In this document: positions 26,801-38,800 of the stretch, one piece after another
Numbering within the stretch: the first letter of the stretch is position 1
Layout: each line of letters starts with the position of its first letter
Assembly: GCF_028583425.1 (NCBI RefSeq)
Contig: NC_072797.1
Location: 22,788,001 to 22,852,000, forward strand
Length of the DNA: 64,000 bases
Origin: Eublepharis macularius
Taxonomy: Eukaryota > Chordata > Lepidosauria > Squamata > Eublepharidae
Direction: 5' to 3'
Translations under genes and position numbers: made by a program
Notes under the pieces: model-generated
Told to the model about the DNA's origin: nothing
Seen by the model: the letters and a program-made list of their open reading frames with translations, nothing else
The model's database searches: none

Positions 26801-29800
26801 GCACACAGTGCAGGTGGCTTCCCAGCCCTTCTGTGCCACCACCTGCACTGCTGCTGGAGGGCTGGGTGTGCGCGGCAAGCCGGCCACTCCATCAGCGCAT
26901 GGCGCAGGCAGCTTCCCAGCCCTCCTGAGCCGCCGCCTGTGCTGCTGCCAGAGGACCGGGAGCATGCACTCTTGGCCAGCAGCCGCTCCAGCACTCTTGG
27001 CCAGCAGCCGCTCCAGCACCCTCTGTTTGCCAGTGCCGGAGGCAAGCGACCCCCCCCCCCCGCCCCCCGTAGATCCAGCCCTGAGTAACTGAGGGTTCCT
27101 AGGTGGTCTTTTGTCCAGGCACTGCCCAGACCATGTCTATGTAACTTTTAGCAAAATTACTGCAGCCTTCAAACTATAGTCCTCCTGGTATACCCACCTT
27201 TTGCTTCTCTCTGTCCTGATCCCTCCTCCTCTTGTTTTCCAGGTGGTGAGTGGCTGAGAGGCTGGCAAGTTGGTGTGCAATTGAGGGTGCTTGAATCCAC
27301 TTGTAGGAAAATTGAGCCCCCTTCCTTTCTATGTTTCAGGAAGCCATCCACCAGTCAGACTATTGTGTACTGCATAAACTCCCTCAGTGGTCTGACTTCC
27401 TGAAAGTGGAGTGCATATGTTCCACATGTCCCAGCCCCCACTAATTCCCTCTAGCTTGGCCAGGTTGTTTGATATTTCTGCAGGAATGAACAGCCAAATG
27501 CATGGGTGAGAGACCCTGAGAGCTTTACAAGAAAAAGAGATCCTTATTAACTAACAAACGTCCTGTACAGACCAAGAGCACAAAAGCACAGCAATAGATA
27601 TCAGAGCACAGTACGGGTATTACAGAGAAGAAGGAAATAAAAGGCAAAAGGAATAGTGGCTAAGTTATACTGATTACTGAGTTGCCTTGGCATTTCTCTC
27701 AGGGAAATAGGCTCCTGAACACCAGTAGTGCACCTGATTGGTCAAGGGCAACTTGGCAGGGAATGCCGCTGGAGGGCCAGGTGCTTGCAGCAAGCCAGCC
27801 CCCCCGTCAGTGCGGCAGGTGCACAGCGTAGGCAGCTTCCCAGCCCTCCTGTGCCACTGCCCGCACTGCTGCTGGAGGGCTGGGTGTGCGCAGCAAGCCA
27901 GCTGCTCCGTCAGCGCATGGCACGGGCAGCTTCCCAGCCCTCCCGCGCCGCCACTCGTGCTGCTGGAAATGAGAGCCAGTTTGGTGTAGTGGTTAGGAGC
28001 GCGGGACTCTAATCTGGAGAGCCGGGTTTGATTCCCCACTCCTCCACTTGAAGCCAGCTGGGTGACCTTGGGCTAGTCACAGCTCTCTGGAGCTCTCTCA
28101 GCCCCACCCACCTCACAGGGTGTTTTGTTGTAGGGATAGTAATGACATACTTTGTAAACCGCTCTGAGTGAGCATTAAGTTGTCCTGAATGGCGGTATAA
28201 ATTGAATGTTATTATTATTATAAGTCAGCAGGAATGCTAAAACAAAGGGTGGTGCAGATTTCAAGTCTGTTCTTTCCTGCCTCTCTGGTCTTGGCATGCT
28301 TCTCACTTGGTGAACTGGACATTTAAGTGTTTCCCTTCTAAGGGCTTCTGTGGGATCCATCCTGTACCAGGGCAATGAATTACCCATTTCCTGCCAAGCC
28401 ACCCTTGACCAATCAGGTGCACTACTGGTATTCAGGACTTCAGTCTGGATTATCCATCTGAACAGAGTGAGGGTAGCCAAACAGGTTTCTTTCTCTCCCA
28501 CCCATTTGTCACCAAAAATGAGTATGTTTCCTTACTAAAGATAGGCACAAACCGAAATATGAACCAGAGTTCATCACAAACTGGGACTTTTTTTGGTTCG
28601 CAAACAGGTGGTTCGTCGGGTCACATTTTTGACAAACCGCAACGGACTGCTATGATTTTTAGGCTGGTTCATTTGGTTCATTTTTCGGTTCGTCACTGCA
28701 GACAGCCTGGCACTGATCAATCAGTTTCCTAGGGCAACGGGGGGGGGGGGTTCTGCAGACGTTCTGCTGCCCCAGAAGTGATGTATTCACAAACCAAATG
28801 AACCAGTTCATGAACCAGGCAATTTCATGCCAGTTCGTGGTTTGTGAAACGTGAAGAACCACAAATTGCAACGAGCCACCATCCTGGTTCATGCCAACCT
28901 GTATTCCTGACTTGAGTGTGATATAAGGATTTTTCAGAGGAGTATGAAATACAATACTCCCTTCATAAGAAAGTATCCAAGTTCCCACAGTGAAGATAGC
29001 TTCCATCTCTGTAGCAGGACGAGGCAGAGAATGAAATGTGAATATTCCTGTTCCAGAGGGATTCAGGAAATAGAGAGTGGAACTACAAGTGACAAAAGGC
29101 ACAGATTGGACACTTGTCAGCTTCCCTCAATTTTTGATGGGAAATGTAGGCAGCTTGGCAGAATGTTGGACAAGTGACAGTTGAAAAGTCCATTGGACAG
29201 CAGTCAGAGAGCCAAGCTGCAAGACCAGGACACCTACATTTCCCATCTGTGCCTTTTGTCACTTGTAGTTCCGCTCATAGGAACAGGAAGCCTAGAGGGT
29301 CATGTGTTCTCTTCTTGTATCTCTGCCAAAAAGGTAGCCAGTGCCATATGATCTAGTAGGATATGGAACTGGAAGTTTTGGATTCATACTCTGAAGGGTG
29401 GGCTGGGAAGGGGATGGAATTTTGGGAGGCACTTAGGGCACAGTAGACTGTATCAGGAGGAGAATTTTTTGGCGCTGGCCAGGATGTGGAGGGTCACAGA
29501 TAGCTCTACTAGTTGCAGTCTTGGCAGCTACAAATGCGAAAGAACTATTAACCTAATGATATTCTAGTTTTAGAATGGTCAAGGGTGATTACCTTTATTG
29601 AATGTATATCTTTACAGTGTTGACAAATTAATCGAAGTTGCCCGCCGTCATATTGAAGCATCTACTAGAATCCAGAATGAGCTAGTTCTAGAAGGGACAG
29701 AGTTTTACGTAAATGGTGATATCATAGTATTCCCGGATCCTGTTCCTCCACCCCGCCCTCCATCAGTAGAGACGGCAATAAATGGTACTCTAACTATTTC

Positions 29801-32800
29801 ACAGCTTAGCGGCCTTCATAAGCAGTTTCTACAGGTGGCACCTAAAGGTAGGAAGATGCCTTCTTTATACATTTGTGAATGTGAGTTAGTTATCTGCCTA
29901 AGGTTTCAAGTTACTAAAATTTCACTGTTAGTGCTGACACTTCCTATAACTGTGCATACCAGTGTCCAAAGATATTTCTCTGTAGTTAAGACTGAAATTG
30001 CATGTAAAGAGTAGAAAAACCTGGAATGTCATTGCAAACCCGCCTTTCTACATGGGCACCATGGCTGCATTCACACATTCACACATGGACATTGCACTCT
30101 CACAGTGCTATAGTAATGATTTACAGCGGGATTTTCCTCTGTGAACAAGACAATCCAGCTGCTTGAGTGCAACAATAGTATAATACCAGTGATGTATGGA
30201 TGGAGACATATCCGCTCATAGCAGAAGGGCTGAAAAGTGCTTTAAGCTTCATGTGTGAGTTCGCTTGAAGGGCAGAGTCAAAAGGTATTTGTTTTCTTTT
30301 CAGTGTGAAACATTTAGTGGGATTTTAAGACTAGAGGCAGACAATAATTTGGAGGGGGGATTTTCTTCCCAGAGATTTGAAGGTAGTTTCACAGAGGGAT
30401 AGTCGCCTTGCAGTATGTGTAAGCAGCCTATGTTCAGCTCATGTTAAATGCTTTATTGTAGTTGTTGGGGAAAAACTTGCAAGATGTGATTGACCAAAAG
30501 CAACATTGGGGAAAAACTGCATATATCATAGGAAGCAAAATCTCTGTTGAGCCACTTTCAGTTCTTGTAAAAATTGTCTGTCTCTAACCTATTTACATAC
30601 ATCAAACCGTAAATGGTAAATATGACCTACATGTACCTTTCACATATAGTTGTGAGAGAGTTGTGACTGGATGTGGTTTCCTGTTAATTATACCCTCGAC
30701 AGCAAATATGGGTTTGCTGCCATGCAAAGCATTTGAAAGAACTCTAGGTGCCAAATAATACATTTTCCATTAATTGGACCCTACGTCTTCAAATGTTGTT
30801 TGGAACATTTTGTTTTTCTGCAAATCTGTAATATATTGTGTAGCTCGATTAACTTCCTTTAAATTGCATGTGGTTTAATTCAGGAGTCCCAAAGTGTTCT
30901 AACATTAGAATTGTCTATATATTTATCTACTAAGTTACTGGCAGTGCAATCCTAAGAAGAGTTACTCAAGTCAAAGCCCATTGATTTCAATGGGCTTAGA
31001 CTTGAGTAACTCTTCTTAGGGATAGCACTGTAAGTTTATTGTAAGTGGCTACCATGTTGCTAGCATGACACATACAAACAAAGCACACAGAAAGGCAAAG
31101 AAATCTTACCAAGGTAATAAACCAAAGTCCTGATTGTATCACTTCTGACTGCAGCTGGGGACTCGCTTGCCTTATCCTGGGTCAGACCGTTGGTCTATTA
31201 TGTTCTGTAGCTGGTCAAGGTCCCAGGAAGTGGTCTTTCACATGACCGGCTACTTGATCCTTTTGATGGGAGATGCCAGGGACCTTCTGCATGTGAAGCA
31301 GAAGCTCTGCCACGGAGCCATGGCCTAAAGTTGCCAGGCTGCAGGCAGCAACCCCCTGGAGAAAGTGGGTGGGGCCTGGTGTGCCAGCATTTTGCCAGCA
31401 CGTTCACATCACTTCCATTAAAAACTTGTGAGAGAGCTATGAGCATCATTAGATGCTCTAGCATTTACAAAATCTCTATGGTAAAACCATAGGACTTTGG
31501 TAAATCCTAGAGTATCTAATGTCATCGCTTCTGTTTTTTACCAGAAATAATTTATCTCTTTGTTTGTTTGTTTGTTATTTTTATTTTATTTTATTTTATC
31601 GTATTTATATTCCGCCCTCCCCGCAAGCAGGCTTTTTTGTCATTCTTTTTTTTTTTAATTTTTTTTTATTGGATTAGAAATATTTAATGTCCATTACAAT
31701 CAATTTCTTTTAAATATTCCAATTCTAACCCCCTCCCTTCCCCCCCCTTTTGATGACTTCCAACAGTTTTCCAACCCCTTGTCTATTTTCCCCTACTCGT
31801 TCCAAACTTATTTTACCTATTAAACATATACTTTCACTCTCTTCTAAGCTTATCTATTGTATCACAGTGCTATCTCTGTTTCCCTTCCCATTTGACTTAA
31901 CAACTAAATAATACATTTCTGGCATATATTCTTCAATAATCATTTTAGTAGCCTATACTCTATCTTACTCATTCTGGTCTCATCTTTATGGGACAAACAA
32001 TTTGTCCCTTGTTTATACACATTCGGCCTAAGTCAATCAATTTGACCCCTATTCTGTATGTTACTGTATATTTTCCCCTCCTTTCTTATATTCATTCATT
32101 TTAATTATATAGATTCTCCGTTATACCATTATCAGCCAGCGATAAAATTAATTAGTTTCTGTCCTTATAGATCTTATAAAAACACCACTATTACTTAATA
32201 CTATGCATAGTAATCGAATAAAATAATTGCTTAGAAATTTTCAGTTAACTCTCCCCCCCCCCCCCCCGGTATAGTCACTTCTCTCTTCTTTTGTTGTGTC
32301 AATAATTTTCAAACTGCCACAGTTCTCCTCCCGGCTTTTTTGTCATTCATAGTCTGCCTTTCTCACTGAAACAGGGCAGATTACATAGAGTGAGATTAGC
32401 ACAGTCAATATAAAGGACATTTTAATAAACAATATCATAGGACAAATAAGTCAAATTTACAAAGATATAGCATTAGCAAAAATTCAGTTCTGAATGGAAG
32501 AAATGCTGAAACAGAGCGTAAGCGTAAGATACATAGAACTACCGAGTAGGGTCATACTAAAAGCAACAGGTAGCACATAGGAGCACATACTTAAAGCAAT
32601 AGATAGTATGTAAGGCAACATCATGGTGAAGTGTAGGGTCCCTAACTTGTTAGTGAAGCATCTCTTTGAGATCCTCTGCCTACAGTACAGCCCTCCTATC
32701 TTCGCAAAAAAACCTTGTGAATAAATAATGTCAGTGTGTCAGTGTGTGCTCTACCCCCCCCCCTTCCTCTAACCCGCGCCTCAGGCACTAGCGGCAGGCA

Positions 32801-35800
32801 AAGGAGCAAGACACCAGGAGGTCTCTCACTATAGCAGAAGACCTGGTGTCCATACTATGGACCTTCCCTAAGGTCTACCACTTCAATGAGAATTAGGCCA
32901 TATTCCAAAAGGAATGGCCTGTTCTTCATTATTCCTAGCATTCCAATAGTAAAGCTGGTCGCACTAGTAAGAGCTAGTGAGACCTATTGTAATGTCATAG
33001 TGAAGAGTCTGAGCTGGAAAGAAGGAATTCCTTTGCTCAAGCGTCACTCTCTGGGTGACCCAAGTTTTCATCCCTCAGCCTTAGCTCCCATTTATAACAT
33101 GGAAATAATACAAGTTCACAGGCATATTGCAGAAATGGCTAAGATAATATATGTGAAATAAGTTGAAGACTTGAGCATTATTTTAGATGCTGAGCATTAA
33201 TGATGATAATGATGATAACAATTGCAACACTGATATCAATGTGGCCTGGATACTATTTAGAGAATTTGCAGACTGCTTCTCCAGAGCCCTGCTCAGGTCA
33301 GCTCAATCATAAAAACAACAAACATTTTAAAAATCATCATCAGACATAAAAACAACAACAAAATAGTGCTTCATAATAGCAGTTTCCAGCAGCAATAAAA
33401 CAGTTCAGCAGAGGACAGGCTGTGAAAAGACCTTAAAAAGATTGGATAATACTTCAAGTAAAAGACTGGGTAAAAAGGAATATTTTGACTTGGCATCTAA
33501 AGCACTGTAAGGTTGCAAGCAGGGCCACAGAGAGCAGGTCTTGGGAGAAGGATATTAACTGGTAGGCTGGATAGTATGGGGTCTTTCAAGTACCCTAGCC
33601 CCAAATCACTGAGGGCCAGAACCAGGTTAAGAACCAGCTCTTTGAACTGTACTGCTTCCACAAGGATGGAGGAAAACTGCACATTTGAATGTACCTCCAT
33701 ATTAAAAAAAAACATAACTAAGGGTCGATACAGTAGAGATTTAAAAATATGCATGGAGTGGAGATTCTGTATGGGAAAAGGTTACAACTTTTTTATTCAA
33801 TGAGTAATTAAAAGCTGGAGAGGAGAACTATGAAGGACACCAGAGACTAGACTTGACAACTCTGGGTTGGGAAATTCCGAGAGATTTGCCGGCGGAGCCT
33901 AGGGAGAAGTGCAACATCAATGTGAACAAGGAAAAAGAGGGAGATTCACTCACCTTTGCTGGGAAAAGTATGAAAAAGGAAGTCAGAGGAAAGAATGGAA
34001 ACCACAGAAAGAAAGGTCTGTGCTATACACCAAGTAGAATATTGACTCATAGGAGTAGACTAGTATCTGTTATTTGGGTCAGTCCTCTGTTAGCCGCAAA
34101 GATCAGATGACGTACACCAATAAAGACCGCAACATGGAAAGCACCAGATTTGCTTAAGAGGCCCAACAGCCTTATAGCTGATTACTTACTGCAGCAGGAA
34201 GGGAAATTGCATTTAAATACAATATTAACTGTCAGAATAAACATTTGTCTTGGAATACTTCCATTACCTAAAAAAAAGATAACGGCACCAAATAATCCCC
34301 TTGCCACAATATTGCGGGTTTAAACAATGAAAACAATCTCATTTTTGTTTCTGTTGCCTTGTCTTTGACATCCCCCATTGCTCTGACTCTCAACAGGCTG
34401 ATATTAAAAATACTTTTACTTAGCGTAGAATTCACTTGATTGTGGTGAAAATTACTTGCAAGTAAGTGAGCTTAGCCTCTCAGAACGTATGGCTTCCCAA
34501 ACCGCATTTCTGATCACCCACAATTGAGGTGAAACTGGTGTCAAGAACCATGAACTCTGAGCCAAGCTACAAGTGACGAATGACACTTGCCTGGCAAGTG
34601 AACAGACTCACGTGTTTTCCTCCCTGTTCACTTGCCATTCACTTGCTCTCCACTTGATCAAGCGGAGCGCAAGTGAACAGGGAGGAATACACGTGAGTCT
34701 GTTCACTTGCCAGGCAAGTGTCATTCGTCACTTGTAGCTTGGCTCTCTGAAGGTCACCAGAGATTCACACCATAAAAGTTATGAGGTCTGTGAGTTTTAC
34801 ATCATAAGTTACGTAAACTAGTAACGGTTAGAAGCATGAGACTCTCTTAATATTGCAAGCCAAATAATTAAGCTGACATAATGAATTATCATCTATTAGG
34901 GCCCCAACTAAATGTGACAATGTCCTTGTGGATGCCATGAGGACACCGCCACCATTTTCAAGTGATTTTAAAGTGCCACGAGTGCTCGAGCCTGATCAGG
35001 TCCATGGTGCTGAGCTCTCCTGCCCTGGTGCTTTTTCAAGTGCCTAAATAGGCATGCCTCCCCATGGGGCCCTTCTTCTTGGTGACAAGAATACCCTCGT
35101 GTTACTTTGGCCCTTAGACTTTGGATGTATGTTTGTAGTACTTTCTTCCTTATATACTTGTTACAAAGAGGAAATCAGGACTGAAATAAACTAGGCTGCA
35201 TTTCTTGTTCCTGCTGTATGTGCATGACCCTCAACCTTAGGAGATGGTCTGAGAGCCTTTCAGAAACACATGCATCTCTTCATTCTCCAACTCTTTTTTT
35301 CCTTCCTTTGTGATGGAGTAAACTTAGCAAGAATAAATTCAGACCCTTCTCTGTCCTGGAAGCAGGACGGTTCTCTACCAATTGTGTGAAGTGTGTAAAA
35401 GCTGCGGGGCCTGGTCACTTGCTTTAGCTGTGGGTTAACCGTAGAGTTTTGGGCGAATCCTGGAGTGTTGCCATAGTGCAATGATGTCACCTCTGGGTTT
35501 TTTTTTTGCTAGAAGTGACATTGTGTGTCAGCGCAATGTGAAGAAGATTATCTCTGCCCCCAAACTCTCCCATCTGGTTGTCAGCTATAACTGGCAACAC
35601 TATTGCGAGCCCAACACTTACTTGTGAACAAATTTCAGGGACTTTTCGTATGCTGCAGTTCTGCAGAAGCACAGAAAGAATGCAGAATTTAGCTGCTTGT
35701 GAATCTCAGCTTATGTTCTTCTTTCTCTAGCCCTTATGGGTGCAAAAAGCAATGCTTGAAAAGTGTGTGGGCAATGTCTGCTGAAACCTCAGAAGCCATC

Positions 35801-38800
35801 AAGGTTGCTGAATAAGATTTGCAGCAGTTGCAACTGGCTGCAGTGCCTTGCATAATCCTTTAAACCCACTCAAGGCTAGCAAAGCCAGCATAAATTATGC
35901 AAAATAATACAAGCAGAATAAATTATGCAAATTAATAAATTATGAAACTGTTCTCATGGTGCATAAATTATACAAGATAGAGAAGGCAGCTTTTATTGGC
36001 ACAGAACTCAAATTGCAGAGTGGGAAAATGTTATCATATATAACAGGAGGGCACCCAGCTTTGAGATATATTTATTTTATAAAATGAATACAAGTTCATA
36101 TTATTCCTAAGCATATGAGTAACAAAGCTGGGGTGAGGGATCCAAGTGAAATATTGCAAGAATGATAACAAAACTTTTTAATATGAAATTATATTTAAAA
36201 TATTTATAGCCTTAGCAGTCCTGAAGCAATTTAAAAAGAAGACTGTAACTCCAGGCAAACAATCACAGAGGAATCAAGAGTTTCCAAAAATATGGTTGAC
36301 AGAGTACCCTTGGCTGAAGCATGATAGTGGAAGAGACACAATGTACTGCGCTCTGTGCCGGAAACATAATGTGGACTTAGGAGAAACCATGCACAACTTT
36401 TGTTCTGGGACAGATGATTTCAGACTTGAACTAGTCACTGAGCATGGAAGCAGTGAAGCTCATGCTTGGGCAACTTGTATGGAAGAAGCCAGCTCTTCTG
36501 TTCCAGACACAACCATCGCAGAGCAGATATTAAGGAACATGAGTAAAGCAACCTTGGGAAGAATAGAAAACCTCTTCAGAACTTGCCATGCTATTGCCAA
36601 AACTGGGCGCCCCTTCACAGACCTAGACTGGATGTGCAAGTTGGATGATATGAAGGGGGTGGATATCGGTTCCATATTTAGAAACGACAAGGCAGCAAGA
36701 ATCTTCATCCATTTCATTGCTGAAGTGGAAAGAAGGGCCTTGAAGGAGAAATTAGAACAATGCAAGTTCTTCTCCCTCATTAGTGACGGAGTCACAGACC
36801 ACGCAAGCACAGAAGCTGCCCTCGTTTACGTGCGCTTTGCCTACCAAGGGAAGGTCCATTGCCAGATCGTTGGGGTTCAGTCACTAGACCAATATGAGGC
36901 TTCAGCGGTGAAAAATGCCATTCTGCAAACACTGCAGACCAATCTGCAGCTCCACCTGCCAAGCCAAGACTGGGCAAGGAAGCTGGTCGGCTTTGGAAGT
37001 GATGGCGCAGACATCATGGTAGGACAAAATAATGGGGTGGCTAAACTTTTGAAAGAAATCCAGCCCTGTGTTCAGAGTGTACATTGTCTTGTTCATCGGC
37101 TTGAAATGGCCTACAGGGATACCTTGAAGAGCACTCATCTGTACACTGTTCTCATTGGTCTCTTGCAAAATATGTACTATTTTTATCAAAACTCTCACCT
37201 GAATAAAAGCAATCTTAAGCTAACGTACGAAGACCTCAAACTGAGGCCAGCTATTCCTTCTCGAATTGGTGGTTCCCGATGGCTCCTTCGCCTACAGACT
37301 GCTCTTCAAATTCTGCTTAAAGGGTACCCTGCAATTATCCTACACTTGAGTAAGGTAAATACTCTTTTAAAACCACAAGGGGAGGGAGAAAAATGAAAAA
37401 TGAATTGGGGAATGCATTCCATGGGTTATTTATTTTTTTTGCTGAATTCCAGATACAAGAAGAGCCATGTTCCTTCAATCATCAGAAAGCAAAAGACCTC
37501 TTAAAGCTCCTTCTGAAAACAGACATTATTAAGTTTTCCCATTTCTTGCTGGATGTGATTAACGTCCTCAACATTCTGTCTCGTGTGGCCCAGGATCAGA
37601 ACTCTTCCATTGCAGATGTATTTGCCACTATTCAGTCAACACAGGAAACGCTCCAAATGTATCGAGCAAGGTTAAGTGTACAAAACAACTTCTGCAAATT
37701 TCCAGTTGTATAAAAATCATAGTCTCATAGCATAATGCTTAAGTGTGATATTTTCCAGGTCTGGACCAAGGGAGCGCCTACTAGAGACCACTGCATACTT
37801 TCATGGTCACCAGCTAATAGGTGATGGAGATATAAAGGAAGTCCGAACAGGACTATTAGGCAGTCTTTTGAACCTGCTGCGCGATTGCTTTTGTGATGCT
37901 AGTGAAGAAGTTTTGCGAGCAAGCACTATTGGGAGTTTTAAACTGTGGCCTGACAAAATCATACAAGGTACAGGAGACTCAAGGCAGTGGCGATGGGAGA
38001 ACACATTTGAATGATTTTTTTTCCTTTCTGAATTTTTTAAAATGTAACTTTCGAATTCCTATAGAATTTGGTGAGACTGAAGTGTCTGTCTTGAAAAAGT
38101 ATTATGAGCCGATATTGGAACGTGCCGGTGTGAAGGTTGATGAAGTTGAGACCGAATGGACTATGCTGAAAGCAGAGCTATATCATAGGTAATAAGCAAT
38201 TCACATGGACTTACAAAGCTGCCTTATGCTGAGTCAGACCATTGGTCTATCTAGTTAAGTATGGTCTACAGTGACTGGCAGCTGTTATTCAAAGTAGCAG
38301 GCAAGGTCTGCACCCTGAGATCCATTATTGTAGGTCTCCGGGATTGAACTGCAGCTGTTCTGCATCCAAGACATGCCTTACCAATGAGCCATGGTATCTC
38401 CCACAAGTTTGTTGAAATTTAAATGTATTTTACTGCTAAGCTTGAGACCTGCGAGGAAATCTAATTGATAAACCCAATTGCCTTTTCTAGGTATCAGAAC
38501 ATCCGAAGGCTAACATGGGATTTGGTGAATTCAGATTATTCTCACAAATACCCAAACATCTTGGCACTGGTCGATCTGGTCTTGACCCTGCCCGCAAGTT
38601 CCGATGAAGCAGCACGCGGTTTTTGTCAAATGAAGCTTACCATGATGCCGCGGCGTTCGAAGTCGATGCTTGAAAGCATGACTGACCTCATGATTATTCA
38701 GTTGAATTCTCCAGATATCAAGAAGTTTGATCCTCAACAGGCTATTCAGTTGTGGAACGTTTCTTGGCAGAGGAACAGAAGAGCGGAGGGTGACCAGTGG

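Noticed and set aside
26476-27045. 189-codon minus-strand open frame and plus-strand partners
   Set aside because: It lies in a GC-rich tandem-repeat hAT-type element with an 8-bp TSD; the frames are open on several strands because of composition.
33853-34110. 85-codon open frame as first exon of the hAT-derived gene
   Set aside because: Its start looks like the common GTTGGGAAATTCC-type repeat and I found no donor giving the required phase 1.
35731-35801. Upstream exon for the hAT-derived gene after TTCTTCTTTCTCTAG
   Set aside because: The short ATG frame would leave phase 0 at a weak GTTGCT donor, not the phase 1 needed.
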